Shown piece by piece: positions 1 to 5,295 of a stretch of DNA of 5,295 bases. The stretch comes from Chloroflexota bacterium (GTDB lineage: Bacteria; Chloroflexota; Anaerolineae; Anaerolineales; UBA11579), in contig QKGK01000505.1 of assembly GCA_003250455.1 (NCBI GenBank), positions 1 to 5,295 on the forward strand, read 5' to 3'. Within the stretch, counting starts at the first letter, position 1; each line of letters starts with the position of its first letter. The notes beneath the pieces are model-generated. The model made no database searches and had not been told where the DNA came from. It was given only the letters and a program-made list of their open reading frames with translations. Position numbers and translations under genes: made by a program.

Positions 1-1
1 G

Positions 2-448
2 TCCTCTTACGGGTACGACATCCGGGTGGCAGATGAATTCAAGATTTTTACCAATGTGTACTCAGCAGTAGTAGACCCCAAGGAGTTTGACCCGGCATCA
101 ATGGTGGATTTTAAGGGGGATGTATGCGTGATCCCGCCGAACTCGTTTGCACTTGCCCGCACAGTAGAATATTTCCGCATTCCCCGTAAAGTGCTGACGG
201 TGTGTCTGGGGAAAAGCACCTATGCTCGCTGTGGCATTATCGTGAATGTGACGCCCTTTGAGCCCGAGTGGGAAGGGTTTGTGACCCTGGAAATTTCCAA
301 TACGACGCCTCTGCCGGCGAAGATCTACGCCAATGAGGGGATTGCCCAGGTTTTGTTCTTTGAAGCGGACGAGGAATGCGAGATTTCCTATGCCGACAAG
401 AAAGGCAAATATCAGTATCAGCAGTCGATTGAGCTGCCCAAACTGTAA
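2..448 (+). CDS. dcd: dCTP deaminase, 3' part (N-terminus cut by window edge)
   Basis: Cytoplasmic enzyme of the dCTP deaminase/dUTPase superfamily that deaminates dCTP to dUTP, feeding dUMP and dTMP synthesis. The frame is open from base 2 and the first visible residues (SSYGYDIRVADEF) match the region shortly after the family N-terminus, so this is a fragment of 148 residues. Family members of this type have about 185, so some 35-40 residues lie outside the window. The GTG at 26 is internal, not the start. The signature GKSTYARCG (about 209-235) supplies the conserved Ser and Arg, and the catalytic Glu is in GFVTLEISN (Glu codon 290-292). The nucleotide-binding C-terminal segment GKYQ is present near 401-412. 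The gene ends in TAA, and the next gene starts 15 nt later in the same direction, so the two may be co-transcribed. A bifunctional dCTP deaminase/dUTPase cannot be excluded from sequence alone, but the motif set fits plain Dcd best. Confidence 0.95.
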   Translation, partial: SSYGYDIRVADEFKIFTNVYSAVVDPKEFDPASMVDFKGDVCVIPPNSFALARTVEYFRIPRKVLTVCLGKSTYARCGIIVNVTPFEPEWEGFVTLEISNTTPLPAKIYANEGIAQVLFFEADEECEISYADKKGKYQYQQSIELPKL

Positions 449-463
449 CCCGCCATCCCTGGT

Positions 464-2713
464 ATGCTGAAAGAAAGTTTCACCCGGCTCAAAGAGATCG
501 TTCAAATCATTCGCCGCGCGGTCCTTTCCTGGCTGGAGGGTTTCCGCCTTCAGTCCGGTTGGGAGCGCGGCGCTGCTTTTGCGGTCGGCCTGTTGGTGCT
601 CCTGACAGCCGGGTTTTACGCCTACACTTCCCAACTGGGGTTCGGCCATTTGTGGGATGTGCTGCTGGCGCTTGCTGTTGCTTCAGTTGGCGGGGTGATC
701 CTTTTTTGGATAGTCAGATGGGTGCTGCGCGGGCTGTTCAGGCTCCCGGTAGGGCTGTGGGTGGTGGTTACGATTGGCATCGTCGTTGGGGTCCAAGTCT
801 GGGGGGAGCGCACCTGGCTGCATTGGGTCTTCAACCTTGGGCTGGTAGTGGGGGCGGTATTGACTGGCGTTTCGGTTTATGCGTTATGGCGCGGGGAATG
901 GCAAACAGCTTTGCTGCGGAAAAAGATCTTCCTGGTCCTCACAGCGATCCTGGGCATCGGCGCGCTGACCTGGGTTGCGGTTTTGTTCTTCTCACCGGGA
1001 AGCGCCGCACCGCCGCTGCCGGTGCAGGTGGAACTTGGCGCGCCAGCCCTCAATGTGGAAAATCCTGCTGAGCGTGGACCGTATGCAGTGCAGTACCTGA
1101 CCTACGGCAGCGGACTGGACAAACACCGGGAAACGTTTGGCGAGCAGGCTGCTTTGATCACGGAGCCGGTGAACGCCTCCAGTTATGTGTCTTTCACCGG
1201 TTTTTCTGCGAAGTTGATGGAGTATTATTGGGGATTTACCGAGTCCGCCCTGCCGCTGAATGGGCGCGTATGGTTTCCGGAGGGAGAAGGGCCGTTCCCG
1301 CTGGTGCTGATCGTGCATGGCAACCACAACCTGGTGGATTTTTCGGATGAGGGCTATGGCTATCTGGGTGAGCTGTTCGCCAGCCGGGGGTTCATTGTCG
1401 TATCGGTGGATGAAAATTTCCTCAACGGCGGGTATTGGATCGAGGCCAGTGGAGAGAATGACGCCCGCGCCTGGCTGCTGTTGAAACACCTGGAAGTTTG
1501 GGAAGACTGGAATGCCGACCCGCAGAATCCATTTTACGGCATGGTCGATATGGGAGAAATAGCCCTGATCGGGCATTCCCGCGGGGGGGAGGCAGCCGCC
1601 CTGGCAGCCACCTTTAATTCGCTCAGCCGCTACCCCAACAACGCCAGTGTGACTTGGCATTTTAATTTTCATATCAAGGCAGTTGCAGCGATCGCTCCCG
1701 TAGATGAGCAGTGGCTGCCCGCCGACCAGCCCAACCCGTTGGAAAATGTCAGCTACCTGGTGTTGCAAGGTTCGCATGATGCCGACCTGTACTATTTTGA
1801 CGGTATCCAGCAATACAATCGGGCTGCCTTTACCAACCCGGAAGGGGAGGCCTTTAAGGCGGCTGTATATATTTACCGGGCCAATCATGGCCAGTTCAAC
1901 ACCACCTGGGGCGACCAGGATTCTTCGGGGGTGAAAGGACAGTTCCTCAACAAGGCGGCGCTGCTCTCAGCCGAGGACCAGCAGAAAATTGCCCAGGTGT
2001 TGATCTCCGCGTTTTTGGAAGCAACCCTAAAGGGTAATTCAGCATACCGGGCGATTTTTGAGGATTACCGCCAGGCAGGCAGCTGGCTGCCGCAAACCGG
2101 GTACATCACCCAATATGAGGACTATGGCATCCAGCTTGTGGCCGATTTTGAGGAAGATGTGGATGTGCTCACTTGCACGCTGCCGGGATGCAGCGTGCGC
2201 ACTTCGGGTCTATCCCGATGGAATGAGAGCGCCATCCGCTTCCGCAGCCGGGACCGGCAGGAGAATCATGTGGTGCGGGTCGGCTGGTCGGGGAACAATG
2301 GGTATTATGCCCTGCGTTTCAACCAGCCGGACGATTGGACTTTGACCCCTGAATCGCTGCTGGTATTCAAGGCAGCGGATGCCCGGGACCCCGAGGATGC
2401 GCCAGAGGGACTGGACTTTTCCGTGGTCCTCGTTGACCGCTGGGGAAACCGGGCCAGTGTGCGCCTTTCGGATGTGCTGCCGCTGCAAACCCAGTTCCCG
2501 GCGGAGATCAGCCGGCTGCCGGTGTGGAATGAGGAGTATTACAAGGAGGCCAGCGAGGAGGTCTTCCAGACGTACCGCATCTCGCTGGGGGTGTTTGCCG
2601 CTGAAACGCTGGGGCTGGACATCGCCGGGCTGCAGGAAATCCGCTTCCAGTTTGACCAGGCATCTCCGGGTGTGGTATACCTGGACGAGATCGGCTTCGA
2701 CCTTGTCCCCTGA
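464..2713 (+). CDS. Membrane-anchored alpha/beta hydrolase with C-terminal beta-rich module
   Basis: A 749-residue protein in three parts. Residues 1-36 are basic and amphipathic. Five hydrophobic helices follow, at about 37-54, 65-88, 95-113, 119-141 and 155-176. Positive residues flank the N-terminus and the loops after helices 2 and 4, so the positive-inside rule puts the rest outside the membrane. Residues about 260-525 form an alpha/beta-hydrolase domain with an oxyanion segment LIVHGNHN (283-289), nucleophile elbow IGHSRGG (Ser372, codon 1577-1579), an acid in GSHDAD (Asp439 or Asp441) and His475 in ANHGQFN. Residues about 555-749 are rich in predicted strands and end in VVYLDEIGF, like jelly-roll carbohydrate-binding-type modules; this last assignment is inference. 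The fold resembles dienelactone hydrolase, chlorophyllase and PAF-acetylhydrolase-type esterases; the substrate is unknown. The ATG is the first in frame after dcd, but no clear Shine-Dalgarno precedes it, so translation may be coupled to dcd. Confidence 0.85.
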   Translation: MLKESFTRLKEIVQIIRRAVLSWLEGFRLQSGWERGAAFAVGLLVLLTAGFYAYTSQLGFGHLWDVLLALAVASVGGVILFWIVRWVLRGLFRLPVGLWVVVTIGIVVGVQVWGERTWLHWVFNLGLVVGAVLTGVSVYALWRGEWQTALLRKKIFLVLTAILGIGALTWVAVLFFSPGSAAPPLPVQVELGAPALNVENPAERGPYAVQYLTYGSGLDKHRETFGEQAALITEPVNASSYVSFTGFSAKLMEYYWGFTESALPLNGRVWFPEGEGPFPLVLIVHGNHNLVDFSDEGYGYLGELFASRGFIVVSVDENFLNGGYWIEASGENDARAWLLLKHLEVWEDWNADPQNPFYGMVDMGEIALIGHSRGGEAAALAATFNSLSRYPNNASVTWHFNFHIKAVAAIAPVDEQWLPADQPNPLENVSYLVLQGSHDADLYYFDGIQQYNRAAFTNPEGEAFKAAVYIYRANHGQFNTTWGDQDSSGVKGQFLNKAALLSAEDQQKIAQVLISAFLEATLKGNSAYRAIFEDYRQAGSWLPQTGYITQYEDYGIQLVADFEEDVDVLTCTLPGCSVRTSGLSRWNESAIRFRSRDRQENHVVRVGWSGNNGYYALRFNQPDDWTLTPESLLVFKAADARDPEDAPEGLDFSVVLVDRWGNRASVRLSDVLPLQTQFPAEISRLPVWNEEYYKEASEEVFQTYRISLGVFAAETLGLDIAGLQEIRFQFDQASPGVVYLDEIGFDLVP
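2175..2198 (+). repeat. Perfect 9-bp inverted repeat inside the hydrolase gene
   Basis: GCACGCTGC (2175-2183) and GCAGCGTGC (2190-2198) are exact reverse complements separated by the six bases CGGGAT. It lies in the coding sequence and encodes the CTLPGC segment with two cysteines (residues 571 and 576). No T-run follows, so it is not a terminator. It may be a chance product of codon choice. Confidence 0.5.
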
Positions 2714-2745
2714 ATGAACGATTTCCGGGGATGCGGAAGTACATG

Positions 2746-2751
2746 TATAAT
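2746..2751 (+). promoter_or_regulatory. -10 box upstream of the DUF6125-like gene
   Basis: An exact TATAAT consensus lies in the 72-nt gap after the hydrolase stop codon. Transcription would begin near 2757-2759, giving a leader of about 28 nt before the ATG at 2786. No good TTGACA-like -35 sits 16-18 nt upstream (the position holds TTCCGG), so the promoter is supported by the -10 only. It suggests the downstream gene can be transcribed separately from dcd and the hydrolase. Confidence 0.5.
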
Positions 2752-2773
2752 GAGGGTTAGAGACCCTGCACAC

Positions 2774-2779
2774 AAGGAG
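2774..2779 (+). promoter_or_regulatory. Ribosome binding site that fixes the start at 2786
   Basis: AAGGAG lies six nt before the ATG at 2786. The reading frame is open further upstream, to an ATG at 2714, but that start would lie upstream of the TATAAT box and lacks its own Shine-Dalgarno. The start at 2786 is therefore preferred. Confidence 0.85.
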
Positions 2780-2785
2780 CGTAAA

Positions 2786-3355
2786 ATGCCAGAGCGTGAA
2801 ATGTTATTACAGTTGGATAAGGAAACCCTGGTAGACCTTCTGGAAGACGCAGCAAAGAATTGGCTGGCGCATGACGGTCTGTGGTTCCAGGCTGTGGAAA
2901 AAGAATTTGGCATGAACGCTGCCCTGGAAATGGACCGCAGATCCTGGAAGCTGTTCACCCAGGTGGAAGCCAAGCGCATCATGCGGCAGCTGGGACTGGA
3001 GTCGGTCGGCGGGATTGACGCCCTGGACCAGGCGCTGCGCTACCGGTTGTACGCCCGCATCAACGACCAGGAAATTTACCGCGTGGACGAAAACACACTG
3101 CGTTTCGAGATGAAAGAATGCCGGGTGCAGGTGGCAAGGGAGCGTAAAGGGTTACCAGCCTTCCCCTGCAAAGCGGTGGGGATGGTGGAATACGCCTATT
3201 TTGCCCACACGATCGACCCGCGCATCAAGACCGAGGTGATCTTCTGTCCGCCGGACTTCCGCCCTGAAGGAAGTTACTGTACGTGGCAATTCACATTGCA
3301 GTATGAACCTATTTCTGCAGAAAAAATTGTCCCCGAGGAGTCGGTTTACGGGTAA
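2786..3355 (+). CDS. DUF6125-like protein of unknown function
   Basis: A 189-residue soluble protein with no signal peptide or membrane helix. The N-terminal half is helical and carries the segment NWLAHDGLWF (25-34) followed by a charged stretch with EKEFGMNAALEMD (38-50). I recognise this pattern from proteins annotated as DUF6125, whose function is not established; the family assignment is from memory. The C-terminal half looks mixed alpha/beta and carries four cysteines in conserved-looking contexts, KECRV (Cys112), FPCK (Cys128), FCPPD (Cys154) and YCTW (Cys165), plus His141. These could bind a metal or include a catalytic Cys, which is inference only. The start is fixed by AAGGAG six nt upstream. 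The gene has its own candidate -10 box and is followed by two hairpins, so it can be a monocistronic unit or the last gene after the hydrolase. No partner gene in the window hints at its role. Confidence 0.8.
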   Translation: MPEREMLLQLDKETLVDLLEDAAKNWLAHDGLWFQAVEKEFGMNAALEMDRRSWKLFTQVEAKRIMRQLGLESVGGIDALDQALRYRLYARINDQEIYRVDENTLRFEMKECRVQVARERKGLPAFPCKAVGMVEYAYFAHTIDPRIKTEVIFCPPDFRPEGSYCTWQFTLQYEPISAEKIVPEESVYG

Positions 3356-3378
3356 ATTCTTCGCCAGGAATTATGCTA

Positions 3379-3414
3379 AAAAAATCTCACCTGTGTTGTA
3401 TGGTGAGATTTTTT
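3379..3414. terminator. Bidirectional intrinsic terminator
   Basis: A perfect 13-bp stem (3379-3391 with 3402-3414) encloses a 10-nt loop. The stem core TCTCACC/GGTGAGA is flanked by a run of seven A on the left and six T on the right, so it reads as a stem plus U-tract on both strands. It lies between the convergent DUF6125-like gene (stop at 3355) and the SGNH-like lipoprotein gene (stop at 3474) and can serve both. Confidence 0.9.
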
Positions 3415-3417
3415 GCA

Positions 3418-3461
3418 GGGGAGAGTAAAAACACAGGTTTTACCCTCCCCTTGAATTTTTT
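3418..3461 (+). terminator. Second hairpin and T-tract, tandem plus-strand terminator
   Basis: A 13-position stem (3418-3430 with 3438-3450) has one A-C mismatch and a 7-nt loop ACACAGG. Six T follow at 3456-3461, five bases after the stem. This is a second, weaker terminator for plus-strand transcription, placed to stop read-through into the antisense of the lipoprotein gene. On the minus strand it has no adjacent T-run. Confidence 0.65.
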
Positions 3462-3473
3462 ATCAATAACCTT

Positions 3474-4487
3474 TTAATTCTGGGCTAACTCATGTTGCTG
3501 GACCATCTCCCTGACGGCATCCAGCATTTGCAGCGCGCTCAGGTTGCGCATCGTCCAGCCGTAGTCCAGGCTGCCGGGGGTTTCAAAATCGGCGGTGCTG
3601 GTTTGCTCGCTCCAAGAGAGATGGATCGCAGAGCCATTGACCATCCCATGGTCCTGGAGCGGCTGGATGACCGCCCAGAAGTTCCACAGGGGGAGGCCGT
3701 ATTCGTTGGCCAGGGTGGCGATCGTGCGGTTGATCGAATGGTCGCCTTCGGTGTTATCCGGTTTGGTTGCCAGGATGGGCACTACCCCGTTACCGATCGT
3801 ATTTTCGATCACCCGCCGCAGGCTGTCTTCAAATTCGACATAGCCGTAAGCATCGTTAGCGCCTAATGAGATGATCGCAAATGCCGGGTTTTGCACGCGG
3901 AATTCGCAATCCAGCGGGGTTTCGTTAGGCTCGCATACTTTCCAGTCATTGTGCAGGGGAGACATCACCGAGTGGGCAGACTGACCGACTTTGGCCGCCA
4001 GGCTTTCCCGACCGAAAGACCCGGCAAAATAGTCCAGGGTGGTTTGCATGTCGCTGTAATCGCCCAATTTGATGTACTGTGGACGGAGATCAAATTCCCC
4101 CAGGAAAGCCGGAGTCACTGCGTTGCAATCCCCTACTTTGGAGAATGCCTGCGGGTTACGGCCTGCTTGCTGGCCGAGCTCATATATTTGGTACGTCTGC
4201 GGCGGGAGTGAGGTGGGAATTACGGGGAGTTCCTGCCATTTTTCCGGGTCGAATGGCTCTGTAGGGACCGGCGTGGGGGCATTGTCCGCGACTTCCACGG
4301 GGGGCGTTGTGGCCTCCATAACCTCCTCGAGGATCACGTTAGGAGTTGCGGTTGGCTTTGCGATCGTGGGGGAAGGCAAAATCTCATTCTGCTCGGGGAG
4401 ATTGGGTGTATCGGCAGTGTCCACTGCGTTCGAACAGGCGGCCAAAAACAGGATCAGGAGAATAGGGATAATAGTGCGTGCTTGCAT
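3474..4487 (-). CDS. SGNH/GDSL hydrolase-like lipoprotein with altered catalytic blocks
   Basis: A 337-residue predicted lipoprotein. Residues 1-17 form a lipoprotein signal peptide ending in the lipobox LAAC, so Cys18 would be lipidated and the protein held on the outer face of the membrane. Residues about 20-95 are a Pro/Thr-rich, low-complexity spacer. The remainder resembles SGNH hydrolases: block I is VGDC (Gly119-Asp120-Cys121), block III is SLGAND (207-212) with the conserved Asn211, and block V is SAIH (286-289) with His289. The usual nucleophilic Ser is Cys121 and the usual Asp of DxxH is Ser286, so ordinary esterase activity is uncertain. Cys185 and Cys194 could form a disulfide. 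The start at 4487 has AGAGG five nt upstream and directly precedes the signal peptide. The frame stays open upstream only as a shadow of the neighbouring gene. It lies 35 nt downstream of the ComEA-like gene, probably in one operon. The substrate is unknown. Confidence 0.85.
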   Translation of the reverse strand: MQARTIIPILLILFLAACSNAVDTADTPNLPEQNEILPSPTIAKPTATPNVILEEVMEATTPPVEVADNAPTPVPTEPFDPEKWQELPVIPTSLPPQTYQIYELGQQAGRNPQAFSKVGDCNAVTPAFLGEFDLRPQYIKLGDYSDMQTTLDYFAGSFGRESLAAKVGQSAHSVMSPLHNDWKVCEPNETPLDCEFRVQNPAFAIISLGANDAYGYVEFEDSLRRVIENTIGNGVVPILATKPDNTEGDHSINRTIATLANEYGLPLWNFWAVIQPLQDHGMVNGSAIHLSWSEQTSTADFETPGSLDYGWTMRNLSALQMLDAVREMVQQHELAQN

Positions 4488-4492
4488 GCAAA

Positions 4493-4497
4493 CCTCT
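4493..4497 (-). promoter_or_regulatory. Ribosome binding site for the lipoprotein gene
   Basis: On the minus strand AGAGG lies five nt before the ATG at 4487. It decides the start in a frame that remains open for another 188 codons upstream. Confidence 0.65.
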
Positions 4498-4522
4498 GAA
4501 AAAAGTAAACTTGGAATTCGAT

Positions 4523-5086
4523 TCAGTATATTGTAATCAAATCTTTGAGATTTTCGTATGTTGCCGGGCCAATCCCATGCACATTCTGGATCTCTTCCGG
4601 AGCAGTGAAGGGACCGTGTTCCGTGCGGTAGTCGATGATCGCCTGCGCCTTGACCTCTCCGATGCCAGGCAGGGACATCAGGATTTCCAGGGAGGCAGTG
4701 TTGATATTGACTGGAAGATTCACTTGAGGCGCACTTCCAGTTGTGGTTTGCCCATCCGATGGAGCAGAAACCTGCTCGCTTTGCATAGGCACAAGCACCT
4801 TGCTGCCATCTGCAAGTGGGGCGGCCATATTCAAGGCTTCGGCAAATGCTTCGGGGAGCAAGCCGCCCGCAGCGGCGATGGCATCTTCCACCCGGCTGCC
4901 GATGCTCAGCTGGTATACACCTGGATGCGCTACCGCACCGCTGACATCCACGACGATGGGCGCTTGCGTAGGTGCAGGTGGCAGTTCGAGAGGGGTGCCT
5001 CTCCCCGGACTGTTGATCAGCAGGATCGCTCCGGCGGCCAGCAAGCCGCAAAGTATGCCAAAGATGACCAGGTAGATCGATTTCAT
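4523..5086 (-). CDS. ComEA-like protein: membrane anchor, SLBB domain, helix-hairpin-helix DNA-binding domain
   Basis: A 187-residue protein likely to bind double-stranded DNA outside the cytoplasmic membrane, as ComEA does in natural transformation. Residues 4-25 form one N-terminal membrane helix. A Pro-rich spacer (about 28-43) leads to an SLBB domain (about 44-101) with VDVSGAVAHPGVY and the ending DGSKVLVP. After a second linker, residues about 125-184 form the paired HhH domain: NINTAS, then hairpins LPGIG (139-143) and VHGIG (169-173). This order is the standard ComEA layout. I chose the start at 5086 because it directly precedes the membrane helix and because an upstream in-frame ATG at 5134 overlaps a TATAAT box. 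No strong Shine-Dalgarno precedes either ATG. No comEC follows; the next gene is the SGNH-like lipoprotein, 35 nt away. A role in DNA uptake is inferred from the family and not shown here. Confidence 0.9.
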   Translation of the reverse strand: MKSIYLVIFGILCGLLAAGAILLINSPGRGTPLELPPAPTQAPIVVDVSGAVAHPGVYQLSIGSRVEDAIAAAGGLLPEAFAEALNMAAPLADGSKVLVPMQSEQVSAPSDGQTTTGSAPQVNLPVNINTASLEILMSLPGIGEVKAQAIIDYRTEHGPFTAPEEIQNVHGIGPATYENLKDLITIY

Positions 5087-5132
5087 TGCCAGCAGAACAA
5101 TAATATTACATGGTTTTGGTTGCTTTCCGCCC

Positions 5133-5138
5133 ATTATA
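5133..5138 (-). promoter_or_regulatory. -10 box for the ComEA-like/lipoprotein unit
   Basis: TATAAT reads on the minus strand here, 47 nt before the chosen ATG at 5086. Transcription would start near 5125-5127, giving a leader of about 40 nt. No convincing -35 hexamer is visible at the usual spacing. Confidence 0.45.
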
Positions 5139-5159
5139 CGGTATAAATGGATAATCTTC

Positions 5160-5165
5160 TATAAT
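5160..5165 (+). promoter_or_regulatory. -10 box for the DUF554 gene
   Basis: TATAAT on the plus strand, 44 nt before the ATG at 5210, would start transcription near 5171-5173. It lies 21 bp from the opposing -10 box at 5133-5138, so the two divergent promoters overlap. No clear -35 match is visible. Confidence 0.45.
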
Positions 5166-5199
5166 GGTTGATGTTTGATTGCACTATTCCCAGTTCAAT

Positions 5200-5204
5200 G
5201 GAGG
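5200..5204 (+). promoter_or_regulatory. Ribosome binding site for the DUF554 gene
   Basis: GGAGG lies five nt before the ATG at 5210. An in-frame ATG at 5198 overlaps this site and would add only four residues, so 5210 is preferred. Confidence 0.75.
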
Positions 5205-5209
5205 CAGCT

Positions 5210-5295
5210 ATGACCGGTACGATCATCAATGTAATCACTGTGCTTATCGGCGGAACGATTGGCCTGTTTTTTGGCGACAGGCTCCCCCAGCGGCT
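5210..5295 (+). CDS. DUF554 family membrane protein, N-terminal fragment (cut by window edge)
   Basis: Only the first 28 codons are in the window. The sequence begins MTGTIINVITVLIGGTIGLF and continues with FGDRLPQR, which matches the characteristic start of DUF554 (YdfK-like) integral membrane proteins: a first hydrophobic helix with a GGTIG motif followed by a basic turn. Family members have roughly 220-240 residues with several membrane helices; their function is not established, and a transporter role is only a suggestion. A good GGAGG ribosome site and a TATAAT box lie upstream. It is transcribed divergently from the ComEA-like gene. The identification rests on a short segment, but the motif is distinctive. 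Confidence 0.8.
   Translation, partial: MTGTIINVITVLIGGTIGLFFGDRLPQR

Noticed and set aside
26..28. GTG as the start of the dCTP deaminase gene
   Set aside because: The frame is open to the window edge and the preceding residues SSYGYDIR fit the conserved family sequence, so the true start lies outside the window.
98..649. A 183-codon open frame on the minus strand across the dcd/hydrolase junction
   Set aside because: It is antisense to two well-supported genes, has no ribosome site evident, and shows no family motif.
992..1888. A 298-codon open frame on the minus strand
   Set aside because: It lies entirely antisense to the alpha/beta-hydrolase gene, whose motifs are clear, and its translation shows no recognisable domain. 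It is a frame shadow.
2714..2785. Start of the DUF6125-like gene at the ATG at 2714
   Set aside because: This would place the TATAAT box inside the gene and ignore the well-placed AAGGAG before the ATG at 2786. The 24 extra residues do not look like part of the family.
4488..5051. Upstream extension of the lipoprotein reading frame, giving one long minus-strand ORF of 525 codons
   Set aside because: It overlaps the ComEA-like gene on the same strand in another frame, has a shadow-type composition rich in Arg, Ser and Cys, and the lipoprotein has its own ribosome site and a signal peptide beginning at 4487.
4478..5146. A 222-codon open frame on the plus strand
   Set aside because: It is antisense to the ComEA-like gene, whose SLBB and HhH motifs are unambiguous.
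1..5295. CRISPR array, insertion sequence, prophage or tRNA
   Set aside because: I found no regularly spaced repeats, no terminal inverted repeats with a transposase, no phage-type genes and no tRNA-like cloverleaf in the intergenic stretches, which are all short.

Overview
The window looks like ordinary chromosomal DNA from a Chloroflexota bacterium, most likely of the class Anaerolineae. This is inference from protein style and gene content: a lipoprotein with a Pro/Thr-rich linker and an SGNH-like fold, a protein resembling the DUF6125 family, an SLBB plus helix-hairpin-helix ComEA-like protein, and a large membrane-anchored alpha/beta hydrolase. The DNA is moderately GC-rich and gene-dense. 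I see no transposase, integrase, CRISPR array, tRNA or rRNA.

Left half (plus strand): the 3' part of a dCTP deaminase gene (dcd) runs off the left edge. After 15 nt comes a 749-residue protein with five predicted membrane helices, an alpha/beta-hydrolase domain with a complete-looking Ser/Asp/His set, and a beta-rich C-terminal module. After a 72-nt gap holding a TATAAT box and a strong AAGGAG ribosome site there is a 189-residue DUF6125-like protein. That transcription unit ends in two tandem hairpins (3379-3450).

Right half (minus strand): a two-gene unit reads leftward from about 5086. It encodes a membrane-anchored SLBB/HhH (ComEA-like) DNA-binding protein, then, 35 nt later, an SGNH/GDSL-like lipoprotein. 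It converges on the DUF6125-like gene at the shared terminator region. A divergent promoter region (5087-5209) separates it from a plus-strand DUF554 membrane protein that is cut by the right edge.

No single pathway links these genes. dcd serves pyrimidine deoxynucleotide synthesis, the two hydrolase-like proteins are predicted to act outside the cytoplasmic membrane, and the ComEA-like protein suggests surface DNA binding. I do not see a clear new multi-gene system. The points most worth a second look are: the SGNH-like lipoprotein, which has Cys where the nucleophilic Ser is expected and no Asp in the DxxH position; the 9-nt complementarity between the loops of the two terminator hairpins; the three-part architecture of the hydrolase; and the Cys/His set in the DUF6125-like protein.
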